Assembly (NCBI GenBank): GCA_905195005.1
Contig: CAJJUC010000161.1
Coordinates: 1-5,220, forward strand
DNA length: 5,220 nt
Reading direction: 5' to 3'
Source of the DNA: an uncultured Eubacteriales bacterium
GTDB taxonomy: Bacteria > Bacillota > Clostridia > UMGS1883
Below are positions 1 through 5,220 of this stretch, one piece after another (the first letter of the stretch is position 1; each line of letters opens with the position of its first letter). The notes below the pieces were generated by a model. The model did not search any database, was not told the DNA's origin, and saw only the letters and a program-made list of their open reading frames with translations. Both the position numbers and the translations under genes were made by a program.

Positions 1-177
1 GAATATGAAATATTAAAACTCATATATGCCGGAAAAAGCTATATGGCAATCGCCGATGAGCGTTATGTTGAAGAATCGACAATCCGCTCGCAGGTAAATA
101 AAATTCTCAAAAAGTTTGAGTATAAAAACATGAAGCAGCTTATTAAGTATCTTAAAACATTAAATATTTTCGAATAA
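1..177 (+). CDS. LuxR/GerE-type helix-turn-helix regulator, C-terminal fragment (5' end outside window)
   Basis: Frame 1 is open from the first base to a TAA at 175-177 and gives 58 residues. They fit the LuxR/GerE DNA-binding domain: a first helix (EILKLIYAGKS), then IADERYVEESTIRSQVNKIL as the helix-turn-helix with the typical S-T-x-R at the start of the recognition helix, then KKFEYKNMKQLIKYL as the closing helix. In this family the domain sits at the C-terminus, usually behind a response-regulator receiver or another sensor domain; that part lies to the left and cannot be seen. The protein presumably binds promoter DNA in the cytoplasm. The gene is convergent with the glycosidase operon, so it is not in that operon, and nothing here shows that it regulates it. 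The identity of the domain is fairly sure; the full-length type and the target are unknown. Confidence 0.78.
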   Translation, partial: EYEILKLIYAGKSYMAIADERYVEESTIRSQVNKILKKFEYKNMKQLIKYLKTLNIFE

Positions 178-190
178 GGAGAAGCAGCGA

Positions 191-236
191 AAAGCGGCAG
201 CGGCAAAATGTGATTTCATTTTGCCGCTGCCGCTTT
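191..236. terminator. Perfect 20-bp hairpin, probable bidirectional rho-independent terminator between convergent genes
   Basis: Bases 191-210 are exactly complementary to 217-236, around a six-base loop (TGATTT). The middle of the stem is GC-rich (GCGGCAGCGGC). On the plus strand the stem is followed by a T-rich run (TTTATTTTTATTATT), an excellent terminator for the regulator gene whose stop lies 13 bases upstream. On the minus strand the stem ends in TTTT and then runs into mixed sequence, so it is a weaker but still likely terminator for the operon, whose last stop codon is only 7 bases away. Sharing one hairpin between converging genes is common in Bacillota. Confidence 0.88.
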
Positions 237-243
237 ATTTTTA

Positions 244-1995
244 TTATTCTGTTTTCAAAAGCACCGCAACGCCGGAGTTCGGCACGGAAAAGCTGTTTAT
301 GCCGCTTCTGACAACGGTTTTGAATTTACCGCAAACACTTCCCGTGCAGTCATACACAGTACATTCCGCACCGTAATCGGGCGCGGAGCTGTTTATATAA
401 AGCTCCTTGTCCCATGACCCGTTGATAAAAACAAGCTTGTCATACTGTTTATCAACATCAAGGCAGTTTTTCACATAGGAAGCCGCAAGCATTATTCCGC
501 CTTTTTCCGCCGATGCGATGCTGTACCCTGCCTCTGGATTTTTTGCCGAAAGCTTACCGTCAAGCAGGCAATCGCTGTTATCATTCCACAGCTTAAGGAA
601 AAATTTCAGCATATCCCTATGGCTTTGCGGAAGCTTCTCTATCAGAACGGAAATCTGCGGAACCGCGAAAAACACATTGATAAGCTGAAGCGCCGCAGAT
701 TCGGGAGAATCCGAATAATTCCACATGAGCATGTCGGAATGAACCGCGCATTTTCCCGATGTGAGCCGCAAATCGAATATGCCTGCGCGGTTTTTAAGCG
801 CATCGAGCGGGCAGTCGGCAACGCGCAGCATATTTCCGTACCCGCACATAATCGGACCTGTGTACGGCTGGCGAAATTCAAGCATAATGTCAGGCTTGAT
901 TGCAGTGAGCCTGCTTTTAACCTCGGAAAGAAGCGCGCAGATTGCGTCCTCAAGTGATTCAAAATCCATTTTTTCATTTGGGGTACTGCTTTCGGGCGTC
1001 AGCTTGAAATTATTGATAAAATCAAGTTTTAGACCATCAAGCCCCCAGTTTTTCACTGCCGATTCATATAATCCGATGATATAACCGCGCACCTCGGGAT
1101 AACGGGGGTCAAGCACGCACCATGGGTGCTTGTCATCATATCCGTCCAGAAACATATTGCTGAATTTGTCCCATGCTTTTGAAAATCTGCCCACAAACGG
1201 AACCGAATACCACATCATATATTTCATTCCGAGTGCGTGCACATCGTCAACAAGCTTTTTCATATCGGCAATCTTTACGCTTTGCCAGTCGCCGCAGTGA
1301 CTGTAGCCGCGGCTTGAATCGTCGGTCTGCCAGCCGTCATCCATAATAACGGTTTCCATTCCCAGCTGCTTTGCAAGCTTAAGCTCGTTCACAATTGTTT
1401 CATGGTCAACATTCTGGTGGTACGCATACCATGTTGAGTACATGGGCTTTTTTGTATTTTCGGGCGGATTTTCGCCGTTTCCGTACTCCGACCACTGTTC
1501 ACGCGCAGCCGCAACGGCTTTTTCAAAAGGAATGTGTCTTGTGTCAATCAAAAGCGTTGCTTCGTATTTTTTAATTGCGCTTACTCTCTCGGTAAAAAGA
1601 GAAAGTCTGTATGAAATTTCCGCTGTTTCTTCTATTATGCCCGTTGCAATTTCCATCGGTGTCAGGCAATCTGACACGGAAACCGTTACGGCATTTTTTC
1701 CGTCAAGCGAAAGGTGCGACTGCACGGGCATTCCCTCCGCCGAGCGCGAAATATTTTTTATCGGCATCCAGTTCGGGTTCAGAGTTCTTTCCGACCACAA
1801 CGCCGGATTCCACTGTGAGAAAACGTTTCTGCACGGCGCTGTCCATCGGATTACAACCGTTTCGGGCACAATTTTCTGTTTGAAATCAAGCTCAATTCTG
1901 AATTTGATTTTTTCCGAAGTCTGCTCTGCTGCGGAAATTTTCAAGTCGTACTTACATTCAGATTTAAAGGTTATACCCCCTGTTTTAAATTCCAT
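244..1995 (-). CDS. GH36-like alpha-galactosidase-type glycoside hydrolase
   Basis: A 583-residue cytoplasmic protein with no signal peptide. It resembles melibiase-type (clan GH-D) retaining alpha-galactosidases, which remove terminal alpha-linked galactose. Domains in order: an N-terminal beta-rich domain (about 1-175), a TIM barrel (about 184-455) and a small C-terminal beta domain (about 485-583). Visible motifs are MDDGWQ at 218-223 (sugar-binding Asp pair), GLKLDF with the likely nucleophile Asp325, LEFRQPY at 372-378, RVADCPLD at 391-398 with Asp394 or Asp398 as likely acid/base, and HSDMLMW at 419-425. It is shorter than the roughly 700-750-residue bacterial GH36 enzymes and nearer the compact forms. 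Start choice: ATG at 1995 has AAAGGGG 8 bases upstream. An in-frame ATG at 2013 overlaps the previous gene's stop (ATGA), would add six residues and lacks a good ribosome site. It is the last gene of the operon. Fold and clan are fairly sure; alpha-galactosidase specificity is inferred. Confidence 0.78.
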   Translation of the reverse strand: MEFKTGGITFKSECKYDLKISAAEQTSEKIKFRIELDFKQKIVPETVVIRWTAPCRNVFSQWNPALWSERTLNPNWMPIKNISRSAEGMPVQSHLSLDGKNAVTVSVSDCLTPMEIATGIIEETAEISYRLSLFTERVSAIKKYEATLLIDTRHIPFEKAVAAAREQWSEYGNGENPPENTKKPMYSTWYAYHQNVDHETIVNELKLAKQLGMETVIMDDGWQTDDSSRGYSHCGDWQSVKIADMKKLVDDVHALGMKYMMWYSVPFVGRFSKAWDKFSNMFLDGYDDKHPWCVLDPRYPEVRGYIIGLYESAVKNWGLDGLKLDFINNFKLTPESSTPNEKMDFESLEDAICALLSEVKSRLTAIKPDIMLEFRQPYTGPIMCGYGNMLRVADCPLDALKNRAGIFDLRLTSGKCAVHSDMLMWNYSDSPESAALQLINVFFAVPQISVLIEKLPQSHRDMLKFFLKLWNDNSDCLLDGKLSAKNPEAGYSIASAEKGGIMLAASYVKNCLDVDKQYDKLVFINGSWDKELYINSSAPDYGAECTVYDCTGSVCGKFKTVVRSGINSFSVPNSGVAVLLKTE

Positions 1996-2003
1996 ATTGT
2001 TTT

Positions 2004-2010
2004 CCCCTTT
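2004..2010 (-). promoter_or_regulatory. Ribosome binding site of the GH36-like gene, overlapping the preceding stop codon
   Basis: On the minus strand AAAGGGG lies 8 bases before ATG 1995, and its first A is the last base of the upstream TGA stop (2012-2010). This site decides the start in favour of 1995 over the ATG at 2013. Because the ribosome site abuts the end of the upstream gene, translation of the two genes is likely coupled. Confidence 0.7.
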
Positions 2011-4007
2011 CATCCGCAAAATACTGTTCCGACGCTCCAGCCGCTTATGCTCGGGAGCTTAAGAATGAAATCGTTTCCTTTTCTTGTATATTCAAGCTTC
2101 GCGGTTTCGGCATACTGCGACATAAAACGAAAATCCGCCGTTTTCGGATTTCGCACCGTCAGCTCAAAAGCTCCGCTTTCGCCGATTGTGCAGTTCACAA
2201 CCGACACGCAAACCGTTTTTCCGTCCATATCCGTGCGCGGCAAAAGCATTGCCTGCATCGGTTCGTCAATTCTTGCGGCAAGCGAATTTCCCGAAATATA
2301 ATCCGCGGCATTAAGCAGCTGATTCCGTTTTGCGCAGCTTATGACATTTCTCCAAAGCGTGTACGCAAAAACAGCCCACTTTGCCCCTCCCGAAAGAGTT
2401 GTGACAGCGCTTGCCGCCTTGCCGACCGCCGCTTCATTTCTGTCCTCCTCAAGGCTGCTTTCATAATACGACAAAACCTCCGTTTTATCGGAAAAACTGT
2501 CAATGTAATAGCTGTTGTCCTTTCCCGGTGCATATGAATTTGACTGCCATTCACGAAGCCTCGGCGGATTAACGGGATGATTTGTCATAACATCTTTCAG
2601 CTTCCCTGCTTCTCCGGCAGTCAGATGATGAGCCGACATACCAAGCCTCACACCCCTTTTTTCAAGCACATCAACCGTTTCACCATCGGTAATAACATTA
2701 TGATTAATCAGAAAATCAAGCTCTTCATCCGATGCTATGCGCGCAACATCCGCTTGCAGCAAAAATACTTCGGAATCACTGTCGGAATAGAAAATCGGAA
2801 TACCGTCGCGCACCATATTATCGGTGCAGCTGTAATAAAGCCCGTCCAAATCACGGAGCGTGCCCTCCGGCGCAAGCTCCTTTTTCCACTCGTATTTTGA
2901 CATATACAGACCGATGCCGCACGGGCGCGTGTTTTTATTATACTGTGCCAGCGTTTCCCAATACCGGCGCTGTTCGGAAAAAAGCCGAAATGCCTTTGCA
3001 TACCATGAGATCGGTTCGACATTGTTTTTTGCCATTGAATAGCTCATATCCGTGTTTCCGCATGCAAAATACAGGCTTGTTTCAAAGGCGGTTGATGCCG
3101 GCGATTTTCCGAACGACACATAAGGAATATTCTCAATTTCGGGACATTTGCACTGCACATAATCGGGGAGCAAATAGTTCTGAAAATTGATTGACATTGC
3201 CTTATTTATAAACTCAACGGGGTTGTGCCCGTCATATACCCCTCCGCCCGGGCGCGACTTCGGATTCTTTCCCGTGCTGTCCCTAAGCGCGTCAAACAAA
3301 AAGCCTATTCCGTGCCCGATATATGCTCCGCAAACCGTTATCTGCAATCCGACGGTTGTATCGGGAGAGAATTGTTTTACGGTTTTTCCTATCATATATG
3401 TAAAATCATACAATCCCTCACGGACAAAGCTTATCCACCGCTCGCGCCAGACAAGATCGCCGTGAAGAATTTCCGAAACGAGCTTTTCCCTGCTCAGGTT
3501 ACTGTTATATTTCTCATTAAAAAGGCTCAGGCAGCTGTCGCAGAAGCACCCGTGCGTCAGCGGCGGATGGTGCTGCGCGCGCAAATCATCGTCAATCCAA
3601 AGCGTGTCGGGCTGAACAGGCATGTAGTATTCAAGCTCTTTTTTAACATACGCTTTCACATTCTCACCGCGCCAGCAAAAGCTGTACCCGGCAGCCGTGC
3701 CGTCCGGACCGACCATTTTTTCGTAGGGTGAATTTTCATATACCATTCCCGAACAGTCATGCTGCTTTGCGCCGTGCCCCAAGGTGTTTGAAAGCTGCAG
3801 GGAAATGCTCAAGCCCTTTGCCCTTATTTTTTCCGCATATCCGCACAAAACCTGTGCATAACGCTTATGTTCATCAAGCTTCGGAAACCCGTACTTCGTG
3901 GAAAGCCAGATATTGTCGCAGCTGCCCGGGTGCTTAAGCATTTCATCGACATATTTCAGCATTTCGTCCTCTATTATTGCAGCATTGAATCTCTGCATCA
4001 GCTCCAT
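2010..4007 (-). CDS. GH42-like (beta-galactosidase-like) glycoside hydrolase with a predicted Cys4 zinc site
   Basis: A 665-residue cytoplasmic protein without signal peptide. The first part (about 1-350) looks like a GH-A-type TIM barrel; about 360-590 resembles the Rossmann-like trimerization domain of GH42 (GIPIFY near 402, then DEELDFLINHNVITDGE at 427-443); about 590-665 is a C-terminal beta domain. Cys111, Cys154, Cys156 and Cys159 reproduce the spacing of the zinc cluster of Thermus A4 beta-galactosidase (Cys106, 150, 152, 155), and the total length is close to that enzyme's 645. The segment before the cysteines reads LWIDDDLRAQHH (136-147), where GH42 has an Asn-Glu acid/base; Asp141 aligns best with that Glu. 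Glu290 or Glu292 (PEIENIPY) is the candidate nucleophile. ATG 4007 has AGGGGG seven bases upstream. Substrate unknown: a galactoside is possible but not shown, and the altered acid/base argues against a confident beta-galactosidase label. Confidence 0.72.
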   Translation of the reverse strand: MELMQRFNAAIIEDEMLKYVDEMLKHPGSCDNIWLSTKYGFPKLDEHKRYAQVLCGYAEKIRAKGLSISLQLSNTLGHGAKQHDCSGMVYENSPYEKMVGPDGTAAGYSFCWRGENVKAYVKKELEYYMPVQPDTLWIDDDLRAQHHPPLTHGCFCDSCLSLFNEKYNSNLSREKLVSEILHGDLVWRERWISFVREGLYDFTYMIGKTVKQFSPDTTVGLQITVCGAYIGHGIGFLFDALRDSTGKNPKSRPGGGVYDGHNPVEFINKAMSINFQNYLLPDYVQCKCPEIENIPYVSFGKSPASTAFETSLYFACGNTDMSYSMAKNNVEPISWYAKAFRLFSEQRRYWETLAQYNKNTRPCGIGLYMSKYEWKKELAPEGTLRDLDGLYYSCTDNMVRDGIPIFYSDSDSEVFLLQADVARIASDEELDFLINHNVITDGETVDVLEKRGVRLGMSAHHLTAGEAGKLKDVMTNHPVNPPRLREWQSNSYAPGKDNSYYIDSFSDKTEVLSYYESSLEEDRNEAAVGKAASAVTTLSGGAKWAVFAYTLWRNVISCAKRNQLLNAADYISGNSLAARIDEPMQAMLLPRTDMDGKTVCVSVVNCTIGESGAFELTVRNPKTADFRFMSQYAETAKLEYTRKGNDFILKLPSISGWSVGTVFCG

Positions 4008-4014
4008 GATAAAT

Positions 4015-4020
4015 CCCCCT
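4015..4020 (-). promoter_or_regulatory. Ribosome binding site of the GH42-like gene
   Basis: AGGGGG on the minus strand, seven bases before ATG 4007, inside the 14-bp gap after the esterase stop codon (4024-4022). It fixes the start and shows that the two genes are packed as one transcript. Confidence 0.75.
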
Positions 4021-4021
4021 T

Positions 4022-5026
4022 TTATATTCCATAGCTGCGGATTATCCGCGCCAGATTTTCAGCCATAACCGGGATCGCGGTGCAGCTCGGATGAATGAGA
4101 TCCGCCGAAAGCCCCGTCACCGATGCCAGAACATCAAGTCCGTTAATATATACGGTGTTTTTTAAGTTCAGCTTTGCATGCGTTTCGCGCATAATGCTTC
4201 GGAACATTTTCGCGCGGCCGTTCTGCACAAAATCCGAATGTGTGTAAAAAATATCAATGCAAAAAACCTTTTTGTCGGGGTGACTTTCGGCAACCTTTTT
4301 AATGAAATATGTTATCCGCTCCCTGTAATCCCCGGGTTCAATATTCAGCACATTTATCCCCATTTCAAGCGTTGCAAAATCCCAGTCGTTTCTTTCCGCA
4401 ATGTAGTCCGCCATGCATTTTTCAAGCCTTGCCGAGCCTGCAAAGCCGAGGTTGATAAGCTCCGCGCCGAGCAGTTCAGCCGTTCTGTTCGGGTATGTGT
4501 TCGGGGCATTGAGCCCGATTGAACCGTGCGTTATGGAAGAACCGTAAGCAAGGTATTTCTTTTCGGGCGTTTGCTCTTTCCGCGGCGGTTCCGTGTCGCC
4601 CTCAATATCAATCAGCTGCACATTGCTGTGCTCAAGCATTATGCGAATCAAAGAAGAATCGAACGGCAGGCGGTTCTCCTCGGTGATCCGTTTCAATGCC
4701 GCTTTGTCATAGGGATTTGAAACAACAATTTCGGTTTCACGGTCATAGATTGCTTTAACTGCTTCCTCCCAGCCCGAATATATGCTTCCGTACAGCACAG
4801 TTGCTCTCGAAGCTGTGCTGCCCTCCGGCATGCGCAGTTTAAGCTTTGCCTTATCGCCCTTAAGATTAAAGCGAATTTCCGCACCGCAGCAGCTTTTGTT
4901 TCTTTCCGCCGCATCGGGAGACAGTCCTTTTTCAACAGATTTCGGCACTCTCAGCATATTAAAGCTTCCGTTTTGAGCAGCTTCGATTTCCGAAATATTG
5001 TATAGCTCGGTATTTTTAAATATCAT
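4022..5026 (-). CDS. SGNH/GDSL-type hydrolase, probable carbohydrate esterase
   Basis: A 334-residue cytoplasmic protein with no signal peptide. The N-terminal part (about 1-145) looks like a beta-sandwich domain; about 155-334 is an SGNH hydrolase domain. Catalytic blocks are visible: block I YGSSITHG with nucleophile Ser164, block II INLGFAGSA with an oxyanion Gly (194 or 197), block III MGIN with Asn225 and block V DLIHPS with Asp309 and His312. Ser, Gly, Asn and His are all kept, so the enzyme should be active. Such two-domain SGNH proteins are common in Clostridia and Paenibacillus and are mostly uncharacterised; the layout resembles CE2-type acetyl esterases, but I cannot assign a CAZy family. 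It is the first gene of the operon, ahead of two glycosidases, which suggests removal of acyl (probably acetyl) groups from an imported oligosaccharide before hydrolysis. The start has GGCGGTGAT upstream, one mismatch from the anti-SD complement. Confidence 0.82.
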   Translation of the reverse strand: MIFKNTELYNISEIEAAQNGSFNMLRVPKSVEKGLSPDAAERNKSCCGAEIRFNLKGDKAKLKLRMPEGSTASRATVLYGSIYSGWEEAVKAIYDRETEIVVSNPYDKAALKRITEENRLPFDSSLIRIMLEHSNVQLIDIEGDTEPPRKEQTPEKKYLAYGSSITHGSIGLNAPNTYPNRTAELLGAELINLGFAGSARLEKCMADYIAERNDWDFATLEMGINVLNIEPGDYRERITYFIKKVAESHPDKKVFCIDIFYTHSDFVQNGRAKMFRSIMRETHAKLNLKNTVYINGLDVLASVTGLSADLIHPSCTAIPVMAENLARIIRSYGI

Positions 5027-5029
5027 TTT

Positions 5030-5038
5030 ATCACCGCC
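5030..5038 (-). promoter_or_regulatory. Ribosome binding site of the SGNH hydrolase gene
   Basis: Minus-strand GGCGGTGAT sits three bases before ATG 5026 and matches GGAGGTGAT, the complement of the 16S tail, with one mismatch. The G-rich core is at normal distance from the ATG, which supports this start. Confidence 0.6.
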
Positions 5039-5056
5039 GCAATATTATTTACCTTT

Positions 5057-5085
5057 ATATTAACACACAACATTTTTGTTATCAA
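5057..5085 (-). promoter_or_regulatory. Probable sigma-A-type promoter of the three-gene operon
   Basis: On the minus strand TTGATA (5085-5080; five of six to the -35 consensus) is followed by a 17-base spacer and TAATAT (5062-5057; four of six to the -10 consensus). Transcription would start near 5050 and leave a leader of about 25 bases, enough for the ribosome site but not for a riboswitch or attenuator. The optimal spacing and the position right before the first gene support it; the weak -10 leaves room for doubt. Confidence 0.5.
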
Positions 5086-5094
5086 GTTGAACTT
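5069..5094. promoter_or_regulatory. Two short inverted repeats overlapping the promoter, candidate operator
   Basis: AACA-TTTT-TGTT (5069-5080) lies in the promoter spacer and reaches the edge of the -35 box. AAGTT-G-AACTT (5084-5094) starts in the -35 box and extends upstream. Both are in places where a repressor would block RNA polymerase. They are short (4 and 5 bp half-sites) and could occur by chance in AT-rich DNA. I see no match to the catabolite-control (cre) consensus. Confidence 0.25.
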
Positions 5095-5117
5095 TTGTCA
5101 GCTTTAATGATGATAAA

Positions 5118-5220
5118 TTATAAACTTTTCCGCTTAGGCATAACAGATTCGAACACATGCGCCCTATGCTTGTTAAATTTCCGCACAACTGTCTTTTCGG
5201 GACTTGCAAGGCGCCAAGCC
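5118..5220 (-). CDS. Possible C-terminal end of an unrecognised gene (partial)
   Basis: A minus-strand frame is open from the right window edge to a TAA at 5120-5118 and gives 33 residues, rich in Lys and Arg (SPEKTVVRKFNKHRAHVFES in its middle, ending in PKRKSL). The composition looks like a real basic C-terminus, but I do not recognise the family. A second minus-strand frame and one plus-strand frame are also open across this short stretch, so the open frame is weak evidence. If real, the gene precedes the operon in the same direction and ends 91 bases before the esterase start, with the operon promoter in the gap. No clear terminator hairpin follows its stop. Confidence 0.3.
   Translation of the reverse strand, partial: AWRLASPEKTVVRKFNKHRAHVFESVMPKRKSL

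Noticed and set aside
1442..2062. A 206-codon open frame on the plus strand
   Set aside because: It lies antisense to the GH36-like gene and crosses into the end of the GH42-like gene; it has no ribosome site and no recognisable domain, while the minus strand carries clear enzyme motifs.
3225..3731. A 168-codon open frame on the plus strand
   Set aside because: It is antisense to the GH42-like gene and overlaps the region encoding its zinc-site cysteines; the product is a low-complexity mix with no family features.
4008..4021. Gap between esterase and GH42-like gene as a possible internal promoter or processing site
   Set aside because: Only 14 bases, fully accounted for by the ribosome binding site and spacing.
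5027..5056. Leader of the operon as a riboswitch or attenuator
   Set aside because: Roughly 25 bases from the predicted start site to the ATG is too short for a structured leader, and no hairpin is visible.
5146..5154. GATTCGAAC, which resembles the T-loop of a tRNA
   Set aside because: The flanking bases do not form a five-pair T stem on either strand, and no anticodon arm or acceptor stem can be built around it.
1..5220. CRISPR array, insertion sequence ends, toxin-antitoxin pair or phage genes
   Set aside because: No regularly spaced direct repeats, transposase motifs, terminal inverted repeats or paired small genes were seen on either strand; nearly all of the window is used by the enzyme operon.

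Overview
The window reads as a piece of a Bacillota genome, most likely a gut- or rumen-type Clostridia. This is inferred from strong purine-rich Shine-Dalgarno sequences (AGGGGG, AAAGGGG), a sigma-A-like promoter, mid-range base composition with AT-rich intergenic DNA, and the style of the proteins. No 16S or marker gene is present, so the taxonomy is only a guess.

Layout. Positions 1-177 (+) hold the last 58 residues of a LuxR/GerE-type helix-turn-helix regulator. Positions 178-243 separate it from a convergent operon and contain a perfect 20-bp hairpin that probably terminates transcription from both sides. Positions 244-5026 (-) are a tight three-gene operon, transcribed right to left: an SGNH/GDSL-type esterase (5026-4022), a GH42-like (beta-galactosidase-like) glycoside hydrolase (4007-2010) and a GH36-like alpha-galactosidase-type enzyme (1995-244). 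The genes are 14 bp apart and then joined by an ATGA stop/start overlap. A plausible promoter lies at 5057-5085. Beyond it, 5118-5220 may hold the end of another minus-strand gene, but this is uncertain.

Function. None of the three enzymes has a signal peptide or membrane segment, so they should act in the cytoplasm on imported oligosaccharides. An esterase beside two glycosidases suggests stepwise breakdown of a small decorated (for example acylated, galactose-containing) plant or host glycan: the esterase removes acyl groups and the two glycosidases remove sugars. No transporter or operon regulator is visible in the window, and the substrate cannot be read from sequence alone.

The most unusual gene is the middle one. 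It keeps the four-cysteine zinc-site spacing of GH42 enzymes and a similar domain order, but the usual Asn-Glu acid/base motif is replaced by a run of three aspartates. It may represent a little-studied GH42-related family rather than a true beta-galactosidase. I found no CRISPR array, insertion sequence, RNA gene or phage gene.
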